Below are positions 33,769-42,881 of a stretch of DNA of 64,000 nucleotides, in pieces. Position 1 is the stretch's first letter; each line of letters starts with the position of its first letter. Both the position numbers and the translations under genes were made by a program. The stretch is taken from positions 310,001-374,000 of the forward strand of contig JAXMBL010000006.1 of assembly GCA_046349915.1 (NCBI GenBank), given 5' to 3'. The DNA comes from CAIXSC01 sp046349915. GTDB taxonomy: Bacteria; Planctomycetota; Planctomycetia; Pirellulales; Pirellulaceae. The notes under the pieces are model-generated. The model was not told where the DNA came from. It saw only the letters and a list, made by a program, of their open reading frames with translations, and did not search any database.

Positions 33769-34922
33769 GCGACTCAAACACGGCTGAAAAGAAAACGTCC
33801 GACCAAAAAACGGCTGAACAAAAAACGGCTGAACAAAAGCCGCTCGACCCCAAGAACGCCAAACTGCTGGCGTCTCGTCGCACTCCCCTGGCTCTACTGT
33901 CGCTGGCATACGACGAGTTGTCAGGGCGGTTGTATGGGGCGGGGCTGGACGGCTTTCTCTACCAGGTCGATTTGGCGAGTTTGGGAGAGCGAGCCGAAGC
34001 CGTGGAAAAGGCCTCCGAGAAGACGGCGGGGAACGCCAAATCATCGAGCCGTTCCCAGGACCAGAAAGGCGAGAAGCCCGCGGCGGAGCGTCGCTGGAAA
34101 TTGCACGACAACTACGTTTCCTTCATGCTGCTGAGTGGGTCGACCCTGGCGACCGCCAGTTACGATCGCACGATCGCCTGGTGGGATCTGGCGAACGGGA
34201 ATCGCATCCGGAGCGTGGAGGCTCATGCCGGTTGGGTTCGGCAGATGACGTCGATTCCGGGCGGTCGATGGCTCGCTTCAGTCGGCGATGACATGACGGC
34301 CAAATTGTGGAACGTCGAGTCGGGGGAATGCGACCGCGTTTTTACGGGACATGCCTCTCGAACTCCCCAGGGATTTGCCACTGCTCTTTATGCAATTGCG
34401 TCGAGTCCGGGGGGCGAATGGCTGGCCGCGGCGGATCGGGCGGGAGCTTGTTTGATTTGGGAGACGATGACCGGTCGAGTCGTCAGCCAATTCGCGGCGG
34501 CCGACTTTTACACATACGATGTCACGAAACGAGCTCGTTCCATCGGCGGAGTACGTGCGTTAAGGTTTTCGCCCGACGGCCGACAACTGGCGGTGGCTGG
34601 CATCGGTCAAGTGACGAATGTCGACGGTTTCGTGGGGCCATGCCGAGTAGAGCTGTGGGACTGGCAGGCGAGTCGGCGGGAGTATGTCGGGCAGGCGAAG
34701 CACCAAGCCATCCAAAATGCGATCGCGTTTGGGCCCGAGAACTGGCTGATCACGACGGGCGGCGGTGATGGCGGCGGCAACTTGGCGTTTTGGAAGACCA
34801 GCGATCCAGCGCCGATCCATATCGCCAAACCCGAAGGACATCTCCACGGATTGGCCGTGCGTAGCGACGGTCGGGAGATTTACTTGGCAGGTCACGGCGG
34901 TTTCCAAGTGTGGAGCGTTTAG
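33765..34922 (+). CDS. WD40 beta-propeller protein, cassette 1
   Basis: 385 residues; ATG 33765 shares ATGA with the DUF1501 stop. A Lys/Gln/Thr-rich N-terminus (repeats of AEQKT) precedes WD repeats: TLATASYDRTIAWWDLANGN, WLASVGDDMTAKLWNVESG, LAAADRAGACLIWETMTG, FSPDGRQLAVAG, AIAFGPENWLITTGGGDGG, ending in GHGGFQVWSV. About six or seven blades, enough for a closed propeller. No signal peptide is evident, so it may be cytoplasmic although its operon partners are exported; non-classical export cannot be excluded. Propellers usually act as protein-binding platforms; here the partner is unknown. Confidence 0.88.
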   Translation: MSDSNTAEKKTSDQKTAEQKTAEQKPLDPKNAKLLASRRTPLALLSLAYDELSGRLYGAGLDGFLYQVDLASLGERAEAVEKASEKTAGNAKSSSRSQDQKGEKPAAERRWKLHDNYVSFMLLSGSTLATASYDRTIAWWDLANGNRIRSVEAHAGWVRQMTSIPGGRWLASVGDDMTAKLWNVESGECDRVFTGHASRTPQGFATALYAIASSPGGEWLAAADRAGACLIWETMTGRVVSQFAAADFYTYDVTKRARSIGGVRALRFSPDGRQLAVAGIGQVTNVDGFVGPCRVELWDWQASRREYVGQAKHQAIQNAIAFGPENWLITTGGGDGGGNLAFWKTSDPAPIHIAKPEGHLHGLAVRSDGREIYLAGHGGFQVWSV

Positions 34923-34967
34923 GACGTTCAGTCAGCGGGACGTTCAGACAGGGAACGGGAGTGAGAT

Positions 34968-36602
34968 ATGGCGAAGACCTTACTTGGCCTAGTCCTAGGA
35001 ATCACGGCCGCGTTGTCAGCGGGCTGGCAGAGTCTTGCGGCCCAAGAGCGACCTCTCCGGGAGGTCATTGACGCGGAAGTCGAAGCGGCTTGGATGCGGG
35101 AAAGTATCTCCGCGGCGCCCGCGACGAGTGATTCCGAGTTTCTCCGCCGAGTATCGCTAGACTTGATTGGAGTGGTTCCGACGTACGACGAGACGGTTGC
35201 CTTCCTTGCGGACTCGGCCCCCGACAAGCGAGAAAAGCTTGTCGATCGACTGCTACAGGACCCCCGCTTTGCTCAACATCAGGCCGATCTGTGGGACTTG
35301 ATCTTGTTCAGTCGTAATCCGCCGGGGCACGACACGGACAAGCGCGAGGGAATCCAGCGTTGGCTGCGAGAGCAGTTTGCGTCGAATCGACCTTACGACC
35401 AGTGGGCTCGGGAACTGCTGCGGGGCGAGGGGAATTCGGTCGAGCAAGGACCGCCGATCTACTTTGCCCAGTACCGCAACCAACCGGAAGACTTGACGGA
35501 GGTCGTGACGCAGACCTTCCTGGGGGTCCAGCTACAGTGTGCTCGCTGCCACGACCATCCTTTCGAAAGCTGGAAACAGCTCGATTTCTACGGTGTCGCT
35601 GGTTTTTTTGCTCGGCTGCAGATCGTCGAGGTGGGCAAGAAAGACAACTTGACGATGTACGCCTTGGCGGAGAAAAGCACGGGCGATGTGTTGTTCACTG
35701 GTCCGGCCAAGGAGCAGGCGCCGGGCAAGAAGGGCGAACCGGTGAAGCCCAAGTTTTTGCTGGGAGAAGCGCTGGCGGAACCCCCGTTGCCCGAGGGTTT
35801 CAAGGAACCGAAGTTCGAGAATAACAAGCAGCCGCCGAAGCCGTTGTTTTCCCGCAAGGAACAGTTTGCGGACTGGGCCGCTCGCCCCGACAACCCGTTT
35901 TTCGCGAAGGCGATTGCCAACCGAATCTGGGCTCAGTACCTGGGGCGAGGGCTGGTGCATCCGGTGGACAACATGAGTCCGTCGAATCCGCCGAGTCATC
36001 CGGCCTTGCTAGATGCCCTGACGAAATGGTTGGTGGACCACCAGTTTGATTTGCGCGGGTATATGCGCGAGATTGTGCTGAGCCGCGTCTACGGTCTGTC
36101 GTCGCGAGGTTCGACGGGCGAACCAACGCCTCAATGGTTCCAACATGGACGCAGCCGTCCGCTGTCGGCCGAGGAGTTGGCCGAGTCATGGCGAGTCGTA
36201 ACGGGATTCGATGCGGCGACGAAGGACAAGCCTCAGGAAAAGAAACCTAATCGGTTTCGCCCCTTATCGGATGGCTACATGCTGCGGTTCTTCGGTCAGC
36301 CGACGAATGGGGTGGGCGATTTCCAAGGAGGGCTCGCCGAACACCTTTACTTGAATAACGGCCAATTGAGCAGCTTGCTCCTCAACTCGCCGGGAAGTCT
36401 GATGGGAGACGTGCTGAAGTCCGATCAACCGTGGGAGGCTCGAGTTGATCGGCTGTTCTTGCAGGTGCTCAATCGGCCGCCGGTCGCGGAAGAACGCGAG
36501 CGGATGGTTGCGTTGTTGGCGGGTGAAAAGGACCCTCAAGAGAGGTTGCGGGATGTGGTGTGGGCGTTGATGACTTGCAGCGAATTCCGCTTCAATCATT
36601 AG
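34968..36602 (+). CDS. DUF1549/DUF1553 cytochrome-type protein, cassette 2
   Basis: 544 residues; ATG 34968 with GGGAG upstream. Signal peptide TLLGLVLGITAALSAGWQSLAA. DUF1549 has FLRRVSLDLIGVVPTYDETV and C191-A-R-C194-H195-DHPFESW (CxxCH). An insertion of Lys/Pro/Phe-rich sequence sits near 250-300. DUF1553 follows (AIANRIWAQYLGRGLVHPVDN, LTKWLVDHQFDLRGYMREIV), ending LMTCSEFRFNH. It starts the second cassette 45 nt after the first WD40 gene. It is clearly a paralogue of the cassette-1 protein but diverged, so the duplication is old. Confidence 0.92.
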   Translation: MAKTLLGLVLGITAALSAGWQSLAAQERPLREVIDAEVEAAWMRESISAAPATSDSEFLRRVSLDLIGVVPTYDETVAFLADSAPDKREKLVDRLLQDPRFAQHQADLWDLILFSRNPPGHDTDKREGIQRWLREQFASNRPYDQWARELLRGEGNSVEQGPPIYFAQYRNQPEDLTEVVTQTFLGVQLQCARCHDHPFESWKQLDFYGVAGFFARLQIVEVGKKDNLTMYALAEKSTGDVLFTGPAKEQAPGKKGEPVKPKFLLGEALAEPPLPEGFKEPKFENNKQPPKPLFSRKEQFADWAARPDNPFFAKAIANRIWAQYLGRGLVHPVDNMSPSNPPSHPALLDALTKWLVDHQFDLRGYMREIVLSRVYGLSSRGSTGEPTPQWFQHGRSRPLSAEELAESWRVVTGFDAATKDKPQEKKPNRFRPLSDGYMLRFFGQPTNGVGDFQGGLAEHLYLNNGQLSSLLLNSPGSLMGDVLKSDQPWEARVDRLFLQVLNRPPVAEERERMVALLAGEKDPQERLRDVVWALMTCSEFRFNH

Positions 36603-36637
36603 TGCTTGACGGATTAAGAAAAACGGGAGTAACGGGC

Positions 36638-37909
36638 ATGAATCCGATATGTCGGCGGGCGGATCATTTGTCGCGGCGAGCTCTGTTGAAGGGAGTCATT
36701 GGCGCGGCGTCGGGCGGCGTCGTGATGAATTGGGGAGCACTCACGAGCCTGTCGGCGCTCAGCGAGGAAGTGAAGCGGCAAGGCAAGCACTGCATTTATC
36801 TATTCATGAACGGAGGCGCCAGCCAGTTTGAAACGTTCGACATGAAGCCGGGACGACCGACGGGCGGCCTGTTTCGTCCCATTTCGACCAATGTTGCGGG
36901 GACGCAGATTTGCGAACTGATGCCGAAAATGGCTCAGAAGATGGACCAGATCGCCGTCATTCGCTCGATGAAAACCAGCGAGGTCGATCATCCGGGCGGA
37001 ATCTACTTGATGCATACGGGCTACCGCCCCACCGCGAACGTCCGCTTTCCGGAGATTGGCGCGATCGTCGCCAAGTATCAGGGTCGACAGGGAACCGACC
37101 TCCCGAACTTCATCAAGATCTTTGGGCATGGCGGCGCCGGCGCGGGGTTCCTGGGCCCCAAATTCCTCCCGTTTGAAATCAGCCCCGAAGGGCAGTTGCC
37201 GACCTTCTCGGCGTCGAGCATGGAACCGGCTCGTGAACTGCGCAGGCACGAGGTTCGATCGTTCTTGGAGGATCGGTTCGCCGCGGATCGCAAGTCGGAT
37301 GTGGCCGCCATGCATCGGGAATCGTACGAGGCGGCTCGACGCCTACAGAATGCGCACAAGGCCTTTAAGGTCGACGAAGAGTGGGAGAAGTACAAGCCTC
37401 TGTATGGCGACACCGCTTTCGGCAAACGCTGCCTGTTGGCTCGCCGATTGGTCGAATCGGGCGTGCCGTTCGTGGAGGTCGGGCAGAGCAGTTACGATTC
37501 GCATGCCGACAACTTCGACTGGCACAAGGGATTGGTGCCGCCGATGGAGTGCGCATGGGCGGGGCTGCTGACCGATTTGAAGGAGCGCGGGTTGCTCGAA
37601 AAGACGCTGGTCATTTGGGCCGGTGAAATTGGTCGCACTCCCCAGATTAACAATCGAGCGGGCCGCGACCACTATGTTCGGAGCTGGACCACGGCGTTGG
37701 CGGGATGTGGAGTAAAGGGGGGGCTGGTCTACGGCGCCAGCGATGAAGACGGGGTGGACGTCAAGGATAACCCCGTTACGGAAGGAGACTTCTTCGCCAC
37801 GATTTACCAGGCGTTGTCGATCGATCCCTTCGCGGAAAATCTGGCGGGCGTGCGGCCGGTTCCGCTGGCGCCCTTTGGTTCCAAGGTGGTCCGGGAGATC
37901 CTGTCATGA
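36638..37909 (+). CDS. DUF1501 protein, cassette 2
   Basis: 423 residues from ATG 36638 (GGGAG 11 nt upstream); the frame is open 26 codons further into the preceding gene. LSRRALLKGVIGAASGGVVM is the Tat-type leader. Core motifs are CIYLFMNGGASQFETFDMKP, LARRLVESGVPFVEVGQSSYDSH and WAGEIGRTPQINNRAGRDHY. Compared with cassette 1, SEFGRTP has become GEIGRTP. The stop overlaps the next start (ATGA), the same coupling as in cassette 1. Confidence 0.92.
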   Translation: MNPICRRADHLSRRALLKGVIGAASGGVVMNWGALTSLSALSEEVKRQGKHCIYLFMNGGASQFETFDMKPGRPTGGLFRPISTNVAGTQICELMPKMAQKMDQIAVIRSMKTSEVDHPGGIYLMHTGYRPTANVRFPEIGAIVAKYQGRQGTDLPNFIKIFGHGGAGAGFLGPKFLPFEISPEGQLPTFSASSMEPARELRRHEVRSFLEDRFAADRKSDVAAMHRESYEAARRLQNAHKAFKVDEEWEKYKPLYGDTAFGKRCLLARRLVESGVPFVEVGQSSYDSHADNFDWHKGLVPPMECAWAGLLTDLKERGLLEKTLVIWAGEIGRTPQINNRAGRDHYVRSWTTALAGCGVKGGLVYGASDEDGVDVKDNPVTEGDFFATIYQALSIDPFAENLAGVRPVPLAPFGSKVVREILS

Positions 37910-39099
37910 AAGTCGAGAATCCCCAACTGCTTTGGCAATTGACGTTCGAGGGGGCTTGGCCCACCGCGGTCGCCTTCGTCGGCGGCAATCAACGAATCGT
38001 TGCCGGCAATCAAAACGGTCAGATGTTTCTGTGGGACTTGCCCGCGACGCCGCCAACATTCGAACCGGTAAAGAACAGCGAACGCAAGGCGCCCGACCTG
38101 CCTCCCATTCGTCGACTCGATGGTCACACCAACGGCGTGACGCGGCTGGTCGTTTCCCCGGATGGCAAAACACTCTACTCGTCGAGTCTCGATCGGACAA
38201 TTCGCGAGTGGAAACCGGACGGATCGGCGGCGGGGAGCGACGAGGCGGTGTTGGACATCGACCAACGGCGGTCGAAGGCGAAACGAGAGCGGAAGGACGA
38301 GTACTTGACGGCGCCGGGCGTGAAGGTCGAGACCTTAGCGCCCACTCGCATGCTGACAGGGCACGAAGACTGGATCTTGTCGATGGCGCGGGACGCCGCG
38401 GGCCGACGCCTGATAACGGGCGACATGAGTGCTCGCGTGATCGTCTGGGATCTGGAACAGTTTCAGGAATCGGCTCGCTGGTCGGGTTTAACCTGGAATT
38501 GGATCCAGTCGGTGGCCATGTCGCCCGATGGCAAAGCGGCCGTGGTGAGCGAGCATCGCTACAAGCGGGATGACTTTGATATTCCCTCGGCCGCCTTGCG
38601 GGTCTATGACGCGACCAACGGCCAGGAAAAACTGGACATCCTGAAGTTGATGTTCCCCAAGTACAAGACAGACGACACTTCCTATGGCGGCGGGCAAATC
38701 TGGCGGAAGTTCGTGGCCATGGGCTTGGTGGCGGCGGACATTTCGCCGTCGGGACAGATTGTTGCCTTAGGGCAAGGCGGCGAAACCGATACGGGCAAAG
38801 TGCACTTGATCGAAGTGGAGTCGGGCAAGTTGCTGCGGTCGGTGTCGGGGCATCAGTATGGCGTGACCGATGTGAAGTTCTCGGCGGACGGCCAATACGT
38901 GTTGTCGACAGGCCGAGATACGACGTTACGCATCACTCGCGTTGATGACGGCAAGGAAGCGGCGGCCCTGGGAGCGCCCCGCGGCGGTCAATTCAAGGAC
39001 TGGTTGTCGGCGCTCGCGATCTCGCCCGACGAGAGCTTGGTAGCAGCGAGCGATATCAGCGGCTTGGTGCAGGTGTGGCGTCTTGCAGGCGCCGCGTGA
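37906..39099 (+). CDS. WD40 beta-propeller protein, cassette 2
   Basis: 397 residues; ATG 37906 within ATGA. WD-type blades from the first residues: PTAVAFVGGNQRIVAGNQNG, VTRLVVSPDGKTLYSSSLDR, WILSMARDAAGRRLITGDMS, SVAMSPDGKAAVVSEHR, GHQYGVTDVKFSADGQYVLS, SALAISPDESLVAASDISG and VQVWRL. About seven blades. It lacks the charged N-terminal extension of its cassette-1 counterpart, and no export signal is seen. Last gene of the six-gene run; no terminator hairpin found right after it, but hairpin family 1 copy 11 lies 92 nt downstream. Confidence 0.88.
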   Translation: MKVENPQLLWQLTFEGAWPTAVAFVGGNQRIVAGNQNGQMFLWDLPATPPTFEPVKNSERKAPDLPPIRRLDGHTNGVTRLVVSPDGKTLYSSSLDRTIREWKPDGSAAGSDEAVLDIDQRRSKAKRERKDEYLTAPGVKVETLAPTRMLTGHEDWILSMARDAAGRRLITGDMSARVIVWDLEQFQESARWSGLTWNWIQSVAMSPDGKAAVVSEHRYKRDDFDIPSAALRVYDATNGQEKLDILKLMFPKYKTDDTSYGGGQIWRKFVAMGLVAADISPSGQIVALGQGGETDTGKVHLIEVESGKLLRSVSGHQYGVTDVKFSADGQYVLSTGRDTTLRITRVDDGKEAAALGAPRGGQFKDWLSALAISPDESLVAASDISGLVQVWRLAGAA

Positions 39100-39190
39100 T
39101 TCTAGTTGGACAGCGGCGGGCGGCCGACGATTGGGAAAACGCTACAAGGACCGGTGCTCTGATTCGAGTTCGTTCCACTCGGTCCTTGGA

Positions 39191-39213
39191 GACGGACTGG
39201 AAGTCCGTCGTAC
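39191..39213 (+). repeat. Dispersed hairpin family 1, copy 11
   Basis: GACGGACT/AGTCCGTC arms, GGA loop, TAC end, in the interval between two convergent genes and touching the stop codon at 39215. Confidence 0.85.
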
Positions 39214-39214
39214 T

Positions 39215-40102
39215 TTATCTCGCGTCGACTTTGCGGCAGTAGGCTGCAATTTCGTCAAACGACTTGAAGCGATCTCGCATGGAACCTGCGGGGCCGCCTG
39301 AGCTTGCGGGCGCCGCATTGGTTGCCGCTGGCGCGGGCGGCGGCGATTCTTCTTGAGTCTCCGCTTCGGCCTCTGCCGGCGACTCCTCCTGTGCGGGCGG
39401 TTCGGTGGCCGGGGCGGCCGGAGCTTTGGCGGCGGGCGCTGCCGACTTGTTGGCGCGGGCGGCGGCCAGAATATCCGCGACGCTCATCTTCGAGGGATCT
39501 GCCTTAGCAGGCGCCGCTGCGGGAGCGGCAGGCGGTGCGGCTTTGGCAGCCGGCTTGTCACCCGCGGGCGCTGGTTTGGCTCCCCCGCGAGCGGCGGCCA
39601 GGATATCGGCCACGCTCATTTTCTTGGGATCGGCGCCGGCCCCGGCGGCAGGCTTTTCGGCGGCAGGCTTCTCCGCAGTCTTCTTTTCCGCGGCGGGACT
39701 TTTGGCCGCGGGCGCCGCGGCTGGCTTTGCTCCACCGCGGGCGGCAGCCAGGATATCGGCGACCGAGGGCTTGCCAGCAGCTGGCTTTCCGGCGGCTGGG
39801 GCTGCCGCGGCTGCGGCGGGCTTTGCTTCCGCTTTGGCAGCCGGCTTGGCGTCGGCTTTCTTGGCAGGCTTGGCCTCTTCCTTGGGAAGGGGCGAGTCAA
39901 TCACCTTCAGGAACGGGAGTTCAATATCGTACCAGCCGATATTGTTGTGCCCATCGAATTCCACGAGGGCTCGGCCGTTCATATTGATCGTCTTGATTGT
40001 GCCGGTCTGGCCTTTGAACCGGCGCAGTTCCGGTCGAGACTCGTCCACGACGACGTACTTGTCGGTGTACTGACGCTTCAGCTTTTCGATTTGCTCGAAC
40101 AT
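39215..40102 (-). CDS. KOW/SH3-like protein with repeated SVADILAAAR motifs
   Basis: 295 residues; ATG 40102, GGAGGAG about 12 nt upstream. Residues 1-70 form a small all-beta domain (YVVVDESRPELRRF, QTGTIKTINMNGRALVEFDG, NIGWYDIELPFLKVID) resembling a KOW/SH3-like barrel that could bind nucleic acid. The rest is Ala/Pro/Lys linker carrying a conserved helix three times: SVADILAAAR at 113, 163 and 207, each followed by a Gly/Asn-Lys stretch. A fourth, degenerate copy (SFDEIAAYCR, 281-290) ends the protein. The linker turns from Lys-rich to Glu-rich toward the C-terminus. No signal peptide, so cytoplasmic. I do not know a function; the layout suggests a scaffold presenting several identical short helices. 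Confidence 0.8.
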   Translation of the reverse strand: MFEQIEKLKRQYTDKYVVVDESRPELRRFKGQTGTIKTINMNGRALVEFDGHNNIGWYDIELPFLKVIDSPLPKEEAKPAKKADAKPAAKAEAKPAAAAAAPAAGKPAAGKPSVADILAAARGGAKPAAAPAAKSPAAEKKTAEKPAAEKPAAGAGADPKKMSVADILAAARGGAKPAPAGDKPAAKAAPPAAPAAAPAKADPSKMSVADILAAARANKSAAPAAKAPAAPATEPPAQEESPAEAEAETQEESPPPAPAATNAAPASSGGPAGSMRDRFKSFDEIAAYCRKVDAR

Positions 40103-40562
40103 GGATAGTCGCGGCTCCTCCGGAGACAGGTCGAACTAATCGGCTATTGTGGCCGACCAGGGGGAGAAATCAAGGCGTCAGCGCCCCGCTGGGCCGCTAG
40201 ACCATGTATTTGACGATTACAAGGGACATCCGTAGGATACCAGAGATGCCCGCTAGGAGGCCGGTTCACGAGGTACCTTCGCTAGGGAAAGCGCATTCGG
40301 CGCGGATGTCCTTCTACTCAAAATAGGACGTCCCGTTACGGCTCGAAGTCACTCGACCGGTGCTGCCGGTTGTGTGGAAAAGTGCGAGTCGGTTCTGCGT
40401 CGGATTTTTTGCTCGCGGGCACGCAGTGGTCTATATTCGACTTGGCTGAACTCCCGTAGCACCCATGGGCTTGAGGCCGCGGCGTCTTTTGCGCTAGCGG
40501 TTCTTCCGGTCCGGCAGCCATGTCCGACACCGATGTGACTAGCCCCTCCTGGGAAGACTTGC
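40103..40562. other. Divergent intergenic region
   Basis: 460 bases between the SVADILAAAR gene and the second S41 protease. It should hold both promoters. I see no long repeat, RNA or conserved open frame; family-1 hairpins are absent here. Confidence 0.5.
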
Positions 40563-42275
40563 ATGCCAGCCCGTTGGACCCTTCGCCGCACTGCCATCGT
40601 CGCCTTACGACTCGGCGCCCTCGCGTGCCTGGCCAGCGTGCTCGTCGGCATCTCGACTTTGAGTATCGCTCGCGCCCAAGACGGCTCGCTGCCCAGTTCC
40701 TCGTCAACCACCGCAGTGGGAAGCGTTCCGACGAGCGGGTTGTCGGCGGGCGACGTCGCCTCGGTGCTGGAACGTGGTCGACAGCTGGAACGGGAGCGTC
40801 GATGGGCCGACGCATTGACCTACTACGAAGACGCTATTCGCACCCATCCGACTCACCGCGAACTTTCCGACCGTCTGGCCTTGGCCAAGGCTCACTTCGA
40901 CGTCTCGCGTCGCTACAGCGACACCAGCTTCGTCACGTCCCTGTCGAATTCCAAGCAGCGGGAAACACTCGACACGTACGCCGAGGTGCTGAGCAAAATC
41001 CAATCGCACTACGTCCAACCGCCTCAATGGCACGATTTGGTGCGGCAGGGAACTTTCCATTGGGAAGTCGCTTTGACGGAGCCCTTGTTCCTGCGAAAGC
41101 ACGTCCCCAACGTGTCGGCTGATCTGATTAACGCCTGCCGACGCGAAGTGCGGCAGATTACCGACACGCGGGCTCCACGCAGCCGCACCGAGGCGCGTGA
41201 CTTGGTCGCCTGGGTGGCGAAACTCGCTCAAGACCGCATCGGCCTCCCCAGTTCGGCCTCGATTCTCGAGTACACCTGTGGGGCTATGAACTCGCTGGAC
41301 GACTACTCGGGTTTCCTTACCTCCGATCAGCTGGAGGATATTTTCTCGCAGATCGAAGGGAACTTCGTGGGACTTGGCGTCGAGTTGAAATCGGATGACC
41401 GCGGCCTGTTGATCGTCAGCGTCATTCGCGGCAGCCCCGCGGACAAGGGGGGGCTGCGGGGCGGCGAGCACATCGTGGGCGTGGACGGGCAACCGACAAC
41501 GGGTAAGTCCACGGACGCCGCGGCGGATATGCTGAAAGGGGCCGAGGGGACCACGGTCGTGGTCGATGTTATGGACTCGAACGGCAATACACGCTCTGTG
41601 CGGTTACATCGAGAACGAGTGGACGTGCCAAGCGTGGATGAGATCAAGATGGTGGATGCGGAAGGCGGGGTGGGTTACTTCAAGCTCACCAGCTTCCAGA
41701 AGACCACCAGTCGCGACGTCGATGCCGCCCTGTGGAAGCTCCACCAGCAAGGCATGCGGCACTTGATCATCGACGTCCGCGGAAATCCAGGCGGGTTGCT
41801 GACGGCGGCCGTCGAGGTCGCGGACAAGTTCGTGGGCGAGGGCCTGTTGGTAATGACGCGGGGCCGGAGCGCCAACGAGGACCATGACTACCGAGCCAAT
41901 ACTTCGGGCACTTGGCGAGTGCCGTTGGTCGTGCTGATCGATGGTGAGTCGGCGAGTGCGAGCGAGATTTTTGCGGGGGCGATTCGCGATCATCGGCGGG
42001 GCAAGATCGTTGGGACTCGCAGCTATGGCAAGGGAAGCGTCCAGGGAATTTTCCCACTCACTTCTTCGTCGGCCGGCGTGCGTTTGACGACCGCCAAGTT
42101 CTATTCGCCGAGCGGTCTCGAGATCAACAAACGAGGCGTGTCGCCGGACGTTACGATCCGCACGACAGCGAAACCGGTCGGCTCAGAGATCTCGATCGCC
42201 GAGCAGGGGCTGGACGACGACGCTACACTGCGGGCGGCGATCCAGGTAGCTCGCGAGTCTGCGAATTCGCCGTAG
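40563..42275 (+). CDS. S41-family C-terminal processing protease with N-terminal TPR-like region
   Basis: 570 residues; ATG 40563. Signal peptide to about residue 39 (LGALACLASVLVGISTLSIARAQ). Residues 55-115 form a TPR-like helical pair (ERGRQLERERRWADALTYYEDAI). Next come CGAMNSLDDYSGFLTSDQLED, a PDZ domain at about 270-340 (VIRGSPADKGGLRGGEHIVGVDG) and the catalytic core, with nucleophile S465 in DGESASASEI and base K490 in RSYGKGSVQ, exactly 25 residues apart. Periplasmic protease. It differs from the S41 protein at 20001-21536 in the helical N-terminal extension and the lack of a Pro-rich tail, so the two probably have different substrates. Followed by mscL, 153 nt on. Confidence 0.92.
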   Translation: MPARWTLRRTAIVALRLGALACLASVLVGISTLSIARAQDGSLPSSSSTTAVGSVPTSGLSAGDVASVLERGRQLERERRWADALTYYEDAIRTHPTHRELSDRLALAKAHFDVSRRYSDTSFVTSLSNSKQRETLDTYAEVLSKIQSHYVQPPQWHDLVRQGTFHWEVALTEPLFLRKHVPNVSADLINACRREVRQITDTRAPRSRTEARDLVAWVAKLAQDRIGLPSSASILEYTCGAMNSLDDYSGFLTSDQLEDIFSQIEGNFVGLGVELKSDDRGLLIVSVIRGSPADKGGLRGGEHIVGVDGQPTTGKSTDAAADMLKGAEGTTVVVDVMDSNGNTRSVRLHRERVDVPSVDEIKMVDAEGGVGYFKLTSFQKTTSRDVDAALWKLHQQGMRHLIIDVRGNPGGLLTAAVEVADKFVGEGLLVMTRGRSANEDHDYRANTSGTWRVPLVVLIDGESASASEIFAGAIRDHRRGKIVGTRSYGKGSVQGIFPLTSSSAGVRLTTAKFYSPSGLEINKRGVSPDVTIRTTAKPVGSEISIAEQGLDDDATLRAAIQVARESANSP

Positions 42276-42428
42276 GGCAGCCGTAACGGGTTCTCTCCTC
42301 GCTCCCTGCTCTCGGCTTGATCGAGAAGCGATGGACTAATTCCCCCCGCATCGGCTACGATTCGCCCGGCCGAGTGAATCTGTCTGTTTCCTCGGCGCTG
42401 CACTTATCCATCACGAGAGGGAGCGACC

Positions 42429-42881
42429 ATGGGTTTGTTGAAGGAGTTCAAGGAATTCGCGATGCGGGGAAACGTCGTCGACATGGCGGTCGGCGTCGTC
42501 ATCGGTGCGTCCTTCGGCAAGATCGTCACGTCGTTGGTGAACGACATGATCATGCCGCCGATTGGCCGACTGGTCGGAAACATGGACTTCTCGCAGCTGA
42601 CCGTCAAATTGGGAGAAGCCACGAAGACCGTGACCGAAGGGGGAGCGACCAAAGAGGTAACCGAGCAGATTGTGCTGCGTTATGGTGCATTCCTCAACAC
42701 GGTCGTCGACTTTGTGATCGTGGCCTTTTGCTTGTTTATCGTGATCAAGGGCATGAACACGCTGAAGCGACTCCAGGAGGGCAAGAAGCAGGAAGAAGCG
42801 GCGGCAGCGCCGGCCGAGCCGCCCGCGGACGTCAAGTTACTGACGGAGATTCGCGATCTGCTGAAGGCCAGCAGGGGGTAG
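42429..42881 (+). CDS. mscL: Large-conductance mechanosensitive channel MscL
   Basis: 150 residues; ATG 42429, GAGAGGGAG upstream. The N-terminal amphipathic helix FKEFAMRGNVVDMAVGVVIGASFGKIV runs into TM1, with the conserved RGNVVDMAVGVVIG pore-lining signature. A periplasmic loop of about 45 residues follows, then TM2 (TVVDFVIVAFCLFIVI) and a charged C-terminal bundle. Homopentameric tension-gated pore that releases solutes under hypo-osmotic shock. The C-terminal helix is slightly longer than in E. coli and Ala/Glu-rich. Its last 45 bases overlap the end of the convergent gene at 42837-43760. Confidence 0.96.
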   Translation: MGLLKEFKEFAMRGNVVDMAVGVVIGASFGKIVTSLVNDMIMPPIGRLVGNMDFSQLTVKLGEATKTVTEGGATKEVTEQIVLRYGAFLNTVVDFVIVAFCLFIVIKGMNTLKRLQEGKKQEEAAAAPAEPPADVKLLTEIRDLLKASRG

